DNA from: Clytia hemisphaerica
Taxonomy: Eukaryota; Cnidaria; Hydrozoa; Leptothecata; Clytiidae
DNA: 64,000 bases
Assembly: GCA_902728285.1 (NCBI GenBank)
Contig: CACVBU010000017.1
Location: 819,516-883,515, forward strand
Direction of reading: 5' to 3'
Below the pieces are notes generated by a model. It was not told where the DNA came from and did no database searches. It was given only the letters and a program-made list of their open reading frames with translations. Shown piece after piece: positions 35,423 to 46,726 of the stretch. Position 1 is the first letter of the stretch. Each line of letters opens with the position of its first letter. The translations under genes and the position numbers were made by a program.

Positions 35423-35667
35423 CAGGGGGTAATAGGTTTGCGTAGTGAAAGGTATGTCCGACTTTTGTAAAATGGAAAATGACGACCCTTTTGAGAGAGG
35501 ATTTTTTTCGATTTTTGTGAATTTTAGACCCTTACAGAGACTCGATTTGTTTTTTATTGGTTTTTGAACCCCTTTGAGAGACTTTCGAGAGTGTGAAAAG
35601 GGACCCTTATGTGGTTTGCACATACCCAACACCCACTTTGCCTAAGTACCAGCCTCCCTCCCCGGGG
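35423..35667. repeat. Older hAT-like MITE of the same family
   Basis: CAGGGGGTAATAGG at the left and CCTAAGTACC...CCCCGGGG at the right, with ACCC(T)TTGAGAGA blocks inside. The target duplication is eroded. Confidence 0.65.
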
Positions 35668-35817
35668 TTTCATTCACTTCTTATTTAATTATATGTAAGT
35701 GGCTTAAAATTTCGGAGCTTTTTCTAACCCTTTTCCAAGATTTTTAATTGAGATTGTTCTTTTCTAAAGTTACGGGCAAAATTGAGTCTCATGTTCTGAT
35801 AAAAAAGTGTGTATTTC

Positions 35818-36500
35818 AGTGCCGTAGCAACTGGGGGGGGGGGGCTATGCCCCCCCCCCAATAATTTTTTCAAAAATGGTTATTTTGAAAAATGCAAAGT
35901 TTTTCTTTTTTAATTTGTCATAATTGTCTTTATGTGCATGTTTTGAGTGTATTTTTAAGAAATCTAGAGCTCAAATTTTCAACTGTATTTGCACTGTATT
36001 TTGAAAGAAGGGGTTTTGAAATCGACAGGTTGCTTTTAGACTTTGAAATATCACTTAATTTGGTTCATTAAACTTCCCCAAGAAAGTTATTGATGAAACA
36101 TATTTTCATATAGTTCTAAAATGGATGTTAATTTAAAAATGATTATCAATTTCGTTCATAGGACTAATTTGTTAAAATTTGAGAATTGTGATAATATATC
36201 TTCAAAAATGATGAGAAAATCTGAAAAACTAACTTTTGGATTGATTTGCTTCACAACATGATATAGATCTACTTTTCTATATGGGTTTGATTTCAATATT
36301 TAACAAGTGGAACAGTGCAAAATTTGACAATTCTGCTTGAAATACTAAAAATTCAATAAATATTAAAACGTGGAAGCAAATATTAGCATACGATATATGT
36401 TCGAAAAGGTTTATTAATTTAATTTACCTGTTTTTACGATATTTGAGATCTTATCTCGAAGTTGTACTATGAAAAATTTTCTTAAAAATATGGAAGGAAA
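35818..36500. repeat. Dispersed repeat that preserves the empty site of the retrotransposon
   Basis: Begins CAGTGCCGTAGCAACTGG followed by G/C homopolymers (compare the complement at 63270-63311). It reads through TCTAGAGCTC|AAATTTTC at 35963-35980, the site occupied by the PAT-like element in the paralogous copy. The remainder is AT-rich and non-coding. Confidence 0.65.
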
Positions 36501-36686
36501 AATAAAACGGTTTGAGGTGTGAATCAGATTTTCAAATCCGAGTTCAAATCTCTGAATATTTTTCATATTTTTACTTTTGTCAAAGCATTCAAAGGTAAGT
36601 TTTTAAACTGGAGCTTGTCACGTTTTTCTCATAAGAAGTCTCATACATACATTGTCGAGAGGATGAGGTTAAGACAATTAGTTTTT

Positions 36687-36944
36687 CCAGAAAAAACCGT
36701 ATACCCCCTGTTGAAGAGGTTCAACCTGGAAATGCTGTACCCCCTGGGATTCTAAGCAATTTTAAGTTTAAACACCTCTGGAATTCTGAATTTTTGTAGG
36801 ATTCTGAAAAGTTACCCCTATGGAATTCCAGTTACTTTTGACAAATCTTTGTATATCACCTATGGAATTCTACTACATACTTAAAACCTCATCCCTTTTG
36901 GACCGAAATGGACCTCCTCAACAGGGGGTATACGATTTTTTCTG
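36687..36944. repeat. Fold-back MITE
   Basis: CCAGAAAAAACCGTATACCC at the left and its near complement at the right (GGGTATACGATTTTTTCTG), with CCCTGTTGAAGAGGT / ACCTCCTCAACAGGG further in. Non-coding. Confidence 0.7.
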
Positions 36945-37004
36945 TGTAAAAGCCTAATCCTTCTCCAAGCTTCTCTGTCTTTCACGATGTTGTTCAATTC
37001 GCTC

Positions 37005-37161
37005 CGAGGGGCAAATCACTCGAAAAATGGTGTACGAGATTTATGATTTTTCAAAAGATTTTTTTTTTATTTTTGATTTATTTTTGATTTATGATTTATT
37101 TTTGATTTATTTTTGATTTATAAAATTGTGTACGAGATTTATTTAAGTGATTTGCCCCTCG
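37005..37161. mobile_element. 157-bp fold-back MITE with 8-bp target duplication
   Basis: CGAGGGGCAAATCACT and AGTGATTTGCCCCTCG are perfect complements; ATTCGCTC is duplicated at 36997-37004 and 37162-37169. The interior has TTTTTGATTTA tandem units. Confidence 0.85.
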
Positions 37162-37501
37162 ATTCGCTCTTCATTATCCAGTATCCTCTAGTATGACGTT
37201 TTCAGGGTAGTAAAAGATTATCCAGTGTCTTTCTTCGAGTCAGGTGATATCATCAAGCTATGAGACTTTGTATACCTTATATACTTGCGGTTTTGTAGAG
37301 GTCTGAGATCCAGACTACTATGAGGCAACTCTTCCAAGTCCGGAGGAACAACTGTAAGAGTGGGGGTGGCTGAAGGCTCAAAATGAGATAAAATTCGTTA
37401 AAAATTTGAGTTAGAAATTTGCCAAGTCTACCTTCTTGGCTTCCACTTGGTGTGCAACGTGGCCGATGAGAGCACTTTGACGTTTACATATTGTTGCACC
37501 A

Positions 37502-38589
37502 TGGATTTATCATAGAACTCTGGATAAACATCAAATAAAACGGTGGAGAGCGAACTGTTGTCTTTCCATTGTTTTAGAAAACAATTGATGTTCTAGCTTT
37601 GTCCGCAAAGGACAACTGTCATGGCGGCTCGAAGGTCCCTGATTTTGAAAAATGATTAATAATCCCATTTCTAAAAAGTCCTGTATCTTCTTGTTTTTGT
37701 ATATTTACCGGATGCAACTTTGAAAATGAAAGCAAGAAAGCTTAACGAATACATTTATGAAATTAAATGTGAAAAAAACTTCATCAAACAAGAAAAATTG
37801 AGTAAAAAGCCTAGAATGACGCTGAAAATAAGGTTGGCAATATCTTTCCAATTTTTTCCTGGGAAGAGCTAGGATTTACATATTTTAGACTGGAGTATCT
37901 TGGCTTCATAGTGATATAAAAATCTTTTGGCGAGGTGGAAGTTTGAAATTTTCTGGTGTCAATATTCAATTTCTTATACATAGCATGTTCGTCGTATCTT
38001 TCTCACAGCTTGAAACGTCATAACGACATATCATTAGCAATCAATTTGATGCATTTGACTCTCTTGAGAGATCTTTAGGTCTCATTTGGGAATTGTAAAG
38101 CTGTGTTTTGATGAAAAATGCAATAAAAAAATTAACGAAAAATTATTAGTGAATGGAGGAGGGTGAACAATGATGTCATTACTGCGGAAAAGGCTAGCAC
38201 ATGAGAAATCGATGAAAAACTAACCTGAGATCAGATTGTGGTTGTTTTCTGCCCACCACGCTGAAGCTCTAAAGGGATGGGTGAAAACATAACAATCTGA
38301 CGAATATGCAATCTCGAAATCGTAAGAACCGCGTTCGTCTAAAAGGACTAGGAATGACAACAAAGTTGCGTGATTGTGTTTATGAATAGGGCGCCGTATC
38401 AGTTTTTAACTTTCCGGCGCACAACAAGATTCTTGTTGTAGAATTTTCCGCGGGAGGACTATTTTCCTCAGATGTATAATTTTCAAGTGCCTTCAGAGGT
38501 TTACCGTGCGCGTAAGAAAATTACGAACATCTGTTATCAGGTTATGAAAAACCAGCTCGTTGTGTATCCAGAGTTCTATGATAAATCCA
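37502..38589. repeat. Terminal-inverted-repeat element, copy C (1.1 kb)
   Basis: TGGATTTATCATAGAACTCT at the left and its complement at the right extend about 25 bp. It shares internal sequence with 391-1164. It includes a segment (38400-38560) whose inverted copy lies at 46100-46260. Confidence 0.75.
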
Positions 38590-40647
38590 TGGTTGCACAG
38601 ATGGGAGGAATGTTTTCATAAAAGCATCGTTAGACATACGTGTCGTTATAAATACTTTTAAGACAACTCTTTGCATTTTTTGAATATTTTTCATTAATGG
38701 GTTTTACAGAGGTCCTATCGGAGCAATATTGAGTCAACCGTTTTGTCTGAAAACCTTTATTTCAATTTTCTTTTTATTGAGAACTTCCATACTTTATTGG
38801 TTATGGCATTTGCTAGGCTTTTCCGATCTGCTTTTGTCGTCAAAGTAGAAACAATTTGAATATTTCAATGATACACTGCTGCTTGAAGTTTTAAAGGAGG
38901 ATAGAATCATTTGAGCTCAAGAGTATATACTTTGTTTCCTTGGGTTCTTAAGGCCAGTCTCTACTTTCGCTTGAAATGAGCAACAGTTTTTTCTTAACCT
39001 TTTTTTGCCTGAAGAAAAGATTACGTCATAAAAAAGTTTCGCGCGAACAAAAAGAAAGTTGAAGGAAGTTCTACTTTTTTCATCCACTACGTCAATTTCG
39101 ACCAATGGAATTGCTTCATTTTTCAACCGACCAATGACCTTACAAAAACGTTAAAAAGTTTTCGCTTATGTTTTGTGAAAGTGGAGACCGGCCTTTATAA
39201 GGACCAACATGTTGGCAACCCGTTGCGAATCGGCGAGGAAGATCTTAAGCCTTTCCAATCGTTTCTTCGATAATCAACGTGATGTGGTCAGCAAAGTATA
39301 TCACTCAAAAGTTGGTAAGATGTTTTCTGGTCCTTCTACGCTTTAAAACAATTCCCTTTTGTATCAAGGAGTGCAGCGTTTGCGTGAATGCGCGAATAGG
39401 CTTCTTCACTTGCTTGAATGCGTGAATTTGGGAAAAAGAATTGCGTGATTGCGTGAATTGAAGGTCCGCTGGGGGGGGGTTCTCTTAAAAGGATCGGAAT
39501 CGTCATCAGGAAACGAAACAGGTTATTTTCTGTAGGAGGTTCTTATTGCGTTGACCGTTTCTAGTGGTATGCCATAGTCTTCTAATATAGAAAACATCTT
39601 ATCTAAAATGATCGAATTAGAAGCCTCTATGTGAAACCGATTAATATAAGGACAGCTTTTTGTTTGTGATTCTTTAGTTTATTAACCTACGAAAGGCGAA
39701 AAGATATCGGACCAAGTCGATCTATTTTCGCGAATTGTTTTTCTTGGATCTTCAGACTTTGTCAATGGCTTATAAGATTTAGATGGGACGGTCAAATTTT
39801 TTAAGGCTGACTGTGCAAGAGAGATACCGTGATAATTTTCGGGATCAGATAGGTCACTTTTTTGGTACAGGAATCAGTATAAGTAGACCCAATCAGTTGT
39901 TCTTTCTCCATGGTAAGCAGAATTGCTGTGTGTTTTTAATTTTCCTTTTGCTTTATTGCTTTTGCTAGCTCTTTAATATCAAGACACTCCGTACTATATC
40001 TTTCAACTCTTCAAAGACTTTCTGGAGGTATGCCACGTTGACTCCTACCATAGCATGCATTAATCAGATTGTGAATGTTTGTTCTCTGTTATTCGTGTTA
40101 TCCTACGTTGGCAATCAATCGCAAAACAGCTTTGAAGTTGGACCAGAACGAAGATTTTGTCATTTTTATTTATTTATTTTTTCTCTAGTGGCTTGAACAT
40201 TCTCATAAAGTCTTTGGGGTAATGGTTTTAGCTATTTTTAACGTAATCAGGTATCCTTATTTGGAGAAATCATAGTGACGTAAACTTTGTGAATTTTACT
40301 CAGCTTGCAGATGTGAAAAGTTCTATTTTGATGGAAGAAAAACAATTTGCAGTTATTTACAGGATATTTAAGAACTTGTGAAAATGAAGGTGTTTTCGTA
40401 CTAAATGGTTTCATCAAGTTAAGTTTTTGGCCATTTGCTAAATTCTCACTGGTCGATTGTTTTCCAAAATCCACACCCTCAAAATAAGAGTTATCTGATT
40501 ATGATTATGGTTATGGCCTTCATATCAAAAATTAGAAAAGTCCATTATTTGCTTAAAAAATACATGAGAAATTTTTAGCCTATGTAAATGGTCAACCCAT
40601 TTTATCACTGGGTTGGATATATAACAGAATCTAATTTTAAGAACTTT
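38590..40647. other. Gene-free interval
   Basis: About 2 kb of AT-rich sequence. Open frames up to 75 codons match no family I recognise; one G-run lies at about 39470. I see nothing else. Confidence 0.4.
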
Positions 40648-40924
40648 AACACCCCTGTCTCACAGCTCTATGATGGATTTTTTTCCATCAGCCGGGATTT
40701 CTTTCGAATTTTATCGAGATCCTAACGGAGATAGAAATCCTATTGTTCCAAGCTTAAAAAATCCAATGAGGATGGTTTTGGAATGTAATTATTTTATGAA
40801 ATTTCGAACGGGAATGAAATCAAAGTGAATTTGCCATTTGGGCTGAAATTGTAGGGTATTTTTTCCACCGGGGCCGAAATTTTGGACAAGTTTTCCAGTG
40901 AGACAGTGGGACAGTGTGGGTGTG
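40648..40924. repeat. 'CACCCCTGTCTCACAG' MITE
   Basis: Left end AACACCCCTGTCTCACAG; right end reads ...GTGAGACAGTGGGACAGTGTGGGTGTGT. The body has the family's repeated CCAGT(G)GGG...CTGAAAT blocks. Non-coding. Confidence 0.7.
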
Positions 40925-41778
40925 TGACAATTTAGATGAGCTTCAACAAGCTGGACTTTGATGACAGTTAATTACGAGCTTTTAATTATCTTAAATATAA
41001 AGCCCGATTAACTTTTAATAGATTAATTAAAAAACGGATGTATTAAGCCATATCAGGACTTCTCATTATGGTGGGTGCGAGAATCAATATTAATATCATT
41101 TTTGCCATCTTACTTAAATTAGTGTAGTATGCTATGGCAATAAAGGTGGTTGAGTATAATACCATGAACCAATTGTAGTTGAACTTATATGGACATTTTT
41201 CAAGTTTTTACAATTAATGGCCTAATGGTGAGGTGATGCTACACTTCAAAAACACATTTGTATACATTTCTGTTGTATGTACACAGTCCCAGTATCTACG
41301 GCTAATTCCAAAATTTATTGCCGTAGAGCGTCTGTTGTCATTTTTTTTTATTTAAGATATTTCAAATCGACCGCTGCGATATGGAATGCGGATTAGAGAG
41401 GGGAGACGACGAGAGAAGTGTTGCTAATTATAAATCATACTTCATCGTAGAGGTCCCCGTACGGGAATTTTTTTATTAAACAGACAATGCGCATAGAGTG
41501 TACTACGATAAGCGATAAACGTGAGAATATTTCTGTCGCAGTGACTTACTGAGAAATCTGCTGTAATTGGGGTTCGTATGTAAATTGTGCTTAAGTTTGG
41601 ATTTTAGATTATATCATTTTTAGAGCACAGGAGCCCATTCAAATAGAAATTCTAAGGTCAAAGTGTTTTTTTCAAAAATTAGAGGCTAGAGCTACCGCCA
41701 TAATATTTGGCACAAAAGGCGAATTCCCTTAAAACTTTAAAACTACAAATGATCTTTAAGGCCTTTAAGGGCTCTGAC

Positions 41779-42061
41779 CACCCGAAGGGCTAGATAAGCG
41801 ACATTTATAGAAAAGTGAAGCCTAGGGTTGGAAGGATTTCCTACCAAAGTCACGTGACTAAAATATGCAATTTCACCGGTTTGAGAGATGTGAAATAGCG
41901 TTCGCGGCCTACTTTTTTTGATCTCGCGCTCCAAAAACAATTAAAACGCTAGATCCTATCCGCAGGCACGAAATTTAAAAAGTCACTTTTTTGCTTCACT
42001 TTTTTTTGCTGGAGAAAGCTTAAAGTTGCATATCTAGCCCTTTGGGCTTTACAGATCTGTG
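41779..42061. mobile_element. 'AGCCCGAAGGGCT' hAT-like MITE with 8-bp target duplication
   Basis: GCTCTGAC is duplicated at 41771-41778 and 42062-42069. The right end is CTTTACAGATCTGTG. The left end is shortened to CACCCGAAGGGCTAG, having lost about 15 bp compared with 52585-52864. Confidence 0.8.
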
Positions 42062-43909
42062 GCTCTGACCATAGTCGAAAAATTGATCTCAGTATTCGAA
42101 CATAAAAGTTATGTTTTAGGTTCTTTAACACTTTAACAAAGAATTGCCTTTATAAATCTAAAAGGTCTAAAAGCACTATTTTCAAGATTTTGAAGCAAAT
42201 AAGCTTTTAGAAAAATTTTCTGAAAAAAATAATCTTAGTTCGATAAAAGATACACCATCTACTGAAAAGTTTTTCAAAATGTTTTTTCTTCACCGAAACT
42301 AAGCTCTTCAAAGTTGAAGTACTCTTCTTTGCGAAAGTCTTCATTTTCTTCTTCATCAAATTTTTTCATTGCGATTCTTAAATTTTTAGACTCACGGTCA
42401 GAGCCCTTAAAGTACAGTTGGAAAGTAGAGTTTTAACTCTGAATTTTAACATTTGACTTCGGACCCTAAGATCTCAGAATCTAAAAGCTTACACATGTTC
42501 CAATATGGCTTAGAATATAGCTTGGAAGCCAATTAACTCAATCTCAATCGAAAAATCCAATGAAAGAACGTGGAAGTACTGAAATTGCAATTCTCGTCCG
42601 AGCTTCAAATTTCGAAAAAAGCTAAAATACCCTAAATTGCCAATATATTTCGGCGCTGATTGTAACCATTATTAATCATTGTTTTCTGATCGTGTGGGGA
42701 TGAAATATTGGGGAGGCATTTTTGGTAATGTTTTTCGTAGTGGATAGTATAGTCTCGATGTGTATGTAGCCGAATAATCTTTGGGATTGAGACAAAGCCC
42801 TTATCGCGACAATAAATGTTTAGTCAAAGTACCGTATGCAAAAAAGTTGCTCAGTTTTAAATTATCTTCCCAATGGTATATAATTATGACGTGTTTTGGA
42901 GTGACATATATTTGTTTGTTCCTGACAGGGCGTGACAGGGCGTGACAGGGCGTGGGTCTGACAGGTGACATTTGACACTTGTCTCCTTTGAAAATTTTGA
43001 TATATAGACCATTTTGAGTCACTGTGACAAAATTTTGTCACGATTTGCATAATTGTTAGCCTAACTGACTTCATTATGTATGATATTTTACCCTCTCTTT
43101 TTATTATGTATTTGTGTTCCTAGGGAGGGGGGCACTGAAAGTAATTAAACCTACCATACGTGCGGCCCTCAAGGTTATATTTTTCGAGCTTCCCAAAGTG
43201 CACTATAACGGTCGAAATCAGCAAAAATGAGAAAAATGAACTCAAATGTTGTAAAATTTGGAAAATTTGACCATATTTTGCCTGAAAATGGTAAAAAATT
43301 GCACTGTAAGGTTCGATTTTTCGCCCAAGTGTTCTCAAATTTTCCAATATTTTCTCTGCACTGTAAGGGTCTGAAATTAAAGGCCTATTTTTGGGTCACA
43401 TGTATGGTCGATTGCCCCCCCCCCACCGGGTTTGTTTTTCAACAGGACAAAGAATACTCGGTCAAATCAGATTAAAAGTTTCAGAAATTATTAAAGTTGT
43501 GCGAAAAACAAATGTATACCGCTATGATCAGTATATATAAATCGTTAAGCTTCTTCACCTTATTAAACATGTTACTTTGTTTCAAAGCTATTCAGACACA
43601 GCAGTGAAACTTGACAGACGTTTTAAAAGATTTAAACAAAAAATAAGAAAACAAATTTCTCATGTGGTGACTAGACGTAGGCATAGTTTATAAGATGAGT
43701 AAGTTACTTCACGGACTCTCTCTCGTTCTTTCCATAACTCGAATTTTCTCGAGTTAAGGAAATTTCGAGTTGTGGAGTAAAGGCATTGTTAGCTGAAGAA
43801 ACGAGAGAACTTGTTTGAGTTAAGAAGACAATCGAATTACTACGGAGTTATAGAGGTTCGATATAAAGAGTGGAGCGTTGATTTACTGCAAATGGTAAAC
43901 CTTATTTCA
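42062..43909. other. Gene-free interval with minor repeats
   Basis: Contains a three-unit tandem of GACAGGGCGT at about 42924-42955 and a G/C-ended element at about 43122-43432. It also has an AACTCGA-type MITE fragment at about 43710-43868, related to 8298-8471. No gene recognised. Confidence 0.45.
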
Positions 43910-44799
43910 TACCCTGAGTATCAGAGGTTAAGTTTTCAAAGAAACTAGTAACCTCTGAAGACAAATAATAGAAATTTTATCGCGCATGTGTCAATCTAAT
44001 CACTGTAGAAAAAATCAAAGATGAAGAGCAAATATTACCATATCGCCGTGTCAATTCAAGACAGCCTTAAGTCCATTTTTTCCATTTTGAGATAATTGAC
44101 TTTAAAGATTGAGATGTGTTGGACTTAAGGCTACACATTTCATGTCAATGCTTCATAGAAAATAAAATTTGCACTAAAATTTAGGACTTAAGGCTGTTTA
44201 TGGTTGAAATATTATGGAACATTGTAAATTCTTATTTTTTTTGAATTGCAAAATACACCTCTTTCCCATTAGAATTCTGTGAACTTAAGGCCGTTTTTGG
44301 AAAGCGTGCATGCTGGAAAAGGGGGTTATGGTTTTAAGTCAATTTTCGAAAAAATGGACTTAAGTCTGTCTTGAATTGACACGGCGATATTAATGTCTAG
44401 CAGACTGTATCCGTATGCAGTTTACTACTTAAGAATTCCCCAGAAACCTCCAAGTGTAGTTGAAATGAGCTTATTTCGAAAGAAATCTTTTACATGATCC
44501 CCAAATGTATAACAGTAATTACTAAACTTTTAATTATGGAAATGTCACTTTAATTGAATCGAAATAATAGACAGACTTAATGTTATGATTCTCTATCACT
44601 GACTCTTTTTACAAAGCATTGATGACTTTTTGTAAGTTGTGTTTTCAACGACGGGAATAAAAATATCGACTATGACGCTCATCCAAGATCTTGGATGGTC
44701 GTCATGGTTACTTTTGTCTTCGCTGATTGCGCGATGAATAGAATCTCGATTCGTCGGCACAGCGTAAATATATGATTTTGAGCTGTGCTTTTCACGGTA
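43910..44799. mobile_element. TACC-ended element, copy 1, with a nested insertion
   Basis: Starts TACCCTGAGTATCAGAGG and ends CTTTTCACGGTA. CTTATTTCA is duplicated at 43901-43909 and 44800-44808. It is about 540 bp without the nested element at 44044-44386. Sister copies: 45557-46099 and 58566-59111, each with its own flanking duplication. Confidence 0.9.
44044..44386. mobile_element. 343-bp inverted-repeat element nested in the TACC-ended element
   Basis: CGCCGTGTCAATTCAAGACA and its near complement form ~31-bp ends. ATAT is duplicated at 44040-44043 and 44387-44390. The sister copy at 45557-46099 reads ACCATATTAATG with a single ATAT at this point, so it is the empty site. Interior inverted GGACTTAAG/CTTAAGTCC words. 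Confidence 0.9.
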
Positions 44800-45027
44800 C
44801 TTATTTCATTCTAATATATTGCAACGAGTTAGATCGAGTCTTTTTTCATCGATAAATGTGATTATACTCTTCCCTGTATGTGTGCTTTGGCAAATTCGTT
44901 TTCTTGATATGGCATGAGTATGGGTTCTGTATAAGCTTGCTTGAACTATCTAGTGTGTAAGCCAACTTTTTGTCCTACCTGAATTTATATGGCTTAAAAT
45001 GTTAAAAGATATTATTTTCATATAAGA

Positions 45028-45292
45028 CGCCCCCTTCTCACAGACCCAGTAGGATTTTTTCAGCCAGTGGAGGTAAAAATAACGGACTGAAACAAGATGG
45101 GGATTGGTATTCCCATAGTCATTTCCACGTCAGAAAATGGTAAAATATTTCGAAGTGAGGTTTGGTTTATTTGATTATTTTTAGTAGGGACGAAAATTGG
45201 AGTATAATTTTCCACCGGGGACGATATTTCGGCCGATTTTTTCCAGTGGAAAGGGTTCCCAGTGGCTCTGTAAGAAGGGGGTGTTATAAGCT
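45028..45292. repeat. 'CACCCCCTTCTCACAG' MITE variant
   Basis: CGCCCCCTTCTCACAGACCC at the left and CTGTAAGAAGGGGGTG at the right; CCAGTGG and GGGGACGA blocks inside. Variant copies near 4292-4500 and 56338-56650. Confidence 0.65.
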
Positions 45293-45321
45293 TTGTATTT
45301 AGATCACCTCCCGAAGAAGGG

Positions 45322-45474
45322 CATAGGCGTAACGAGATACCCTGCAAAAATTTATGGATGAGAACAGTTTTTACGACACTGTAATTATTGTCTTTGTTTT
45401 ATCAAAAGATAATGAATGTGTCATAAACGATTCACTCCCTCATAAATTTTGCAGGGTATCTCGCTTCGCCTATG
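45322..45474. repeat. Hairpin MITE
   Basis: CATAGGCGTAACGAGATACC and its near complement GGTATCTCGCTTCGCCTATG, extended by CTGCAAAAATTTATG / CATAAATTTTGCAG. About 150 bp. Confidence 0.75.
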
Positions 45475-45556
45475 TAGGGGAAAACCATCCTCAGTTTACT
45501 TACTCTCCAAGGAAATTTTATGTGTAATGAGCATTTTTCTAGGTTCAGTAGCATGG

Positions 45557-46099
45557 TACCCTGAATATCAGAGGTTAAGTTTTCAAAGAAAACAGTAACC
45601 TCTGAAGACAAATAATAGAAATTTTATCGCGCATGTGTCAATCTAATCACTGTAGAAAAAATCAAAGATGAAGAGCAAATATTACCATATTAATGTCTAG
45701 TAGACTGTATCAGTATGCAGTTTACTATTTACGAATTCCCCAGAAACCTCCAAGTGTAGTTGAAATGAGTTTATTTCGAAAGAAATCTTTTACATGATCC
45801 CCAAATGTATAACAGTAATTACTAAACTTTTAATTATGGAAATGTCACTTTAATTGAATCGAAATAATAGGCAGACTTTATGTTATGATTCTCTATCACT
45901 GACTCTTTTTACAAAGCATTGATGACTTTTTGTAAGTTGTGTTTTCAACGACGGGAATAAAAATATCGACTATGACGCTCATCCAAGATCTTGGATGGTC
46001 GTCATGGTTACTTTTGTCTTCGCTGATTGCGCGATGAATAGAATCTCGATTCGTCGGCACAGCGTAAATATATGATTTTGAGCTGTGCTTTTCACGGTA
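45557..46099. mobile_element. TACC-ended element, copy 2 (uninterrupted)
   Basis: Flanked by TAGCATGG at 45549-45556 and 46100-46107. Nearly identical to copy 1 along its length, which indicates recent activity. The sequence at 46100-46260 is an inverted fragment of 38400-38560. Confidence 0.9.
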
Positions 46100-46707
46100 T
46101 AGCATGGCGATAACCTGATAACAGCTGGTCATAATCTTCTTACGCACACGGTAAACCTCTAAAGGCGCTTGAAAATTAACCATCTGAGGAAAATAGTCCT
46201 CCCGCGGATAATTCAAGAAGAATCTTGTTGTGCGCCGGAAAAGTCATTAACTAAATTTTCCTGATAAAGCACCCTAGTTTCAAATACGATTACGTAACTT
46301 TATTGCCTTATTCCCAGTCCTTTGAAACGAGCGTGGATCTCAAGAAAATGAGATTGCATATTTGTCAGGTTGTTATGTTTTCACCTATCACTTTAAAACT
46401 TCAGTGTGGTGAGCAGATTACATGGCGAGTGCTAAGTATGATATCCAAAGGGATTCATGGGATTTATATGAGCCTGGATATTATTTCGTTTTGGATGTGG
46501 CACATTATTCCAGTGGGAGTGATATACTTTAAAGAAAGATCTTTTAGCAGAAATTTCATTTGGCAGATGGTACAAAAAATAAATTTTGTTTGAATTTAAT
46601 TTTGCCGATGTAAGGTACATCCGCCAGATGCACCAAATTTTCCTTTCGTCAAAATTTCTTCTAAATTTAACTACCTTTCAAATGTGGCCATAATTGTTTT
46701 TATTTAG

Positions 46708-46726
46708 ATTCAGAAAAAGAAACAAG
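46708..46726 (+). promoter_or_regulatory. 3' splice acceptor and 19-nt leader of the glutamate-receptor-like gene
   Basis: TTTTTATTTAG ends at 46707, 19 nt before the chosen ATG. This supports starting at 46727 rather than at the in-frame ATG at 46694, which would lie in the intron. Confidence 0.5.

Noticed and set aside
46694-46726. In-frame upstream ATG for the glutamate-receptor-like gene
   Set aside because: It precedes a clear TTTTTATTTAG acceptor at 46707, and starting at 46727 gives a clean signal peptide.
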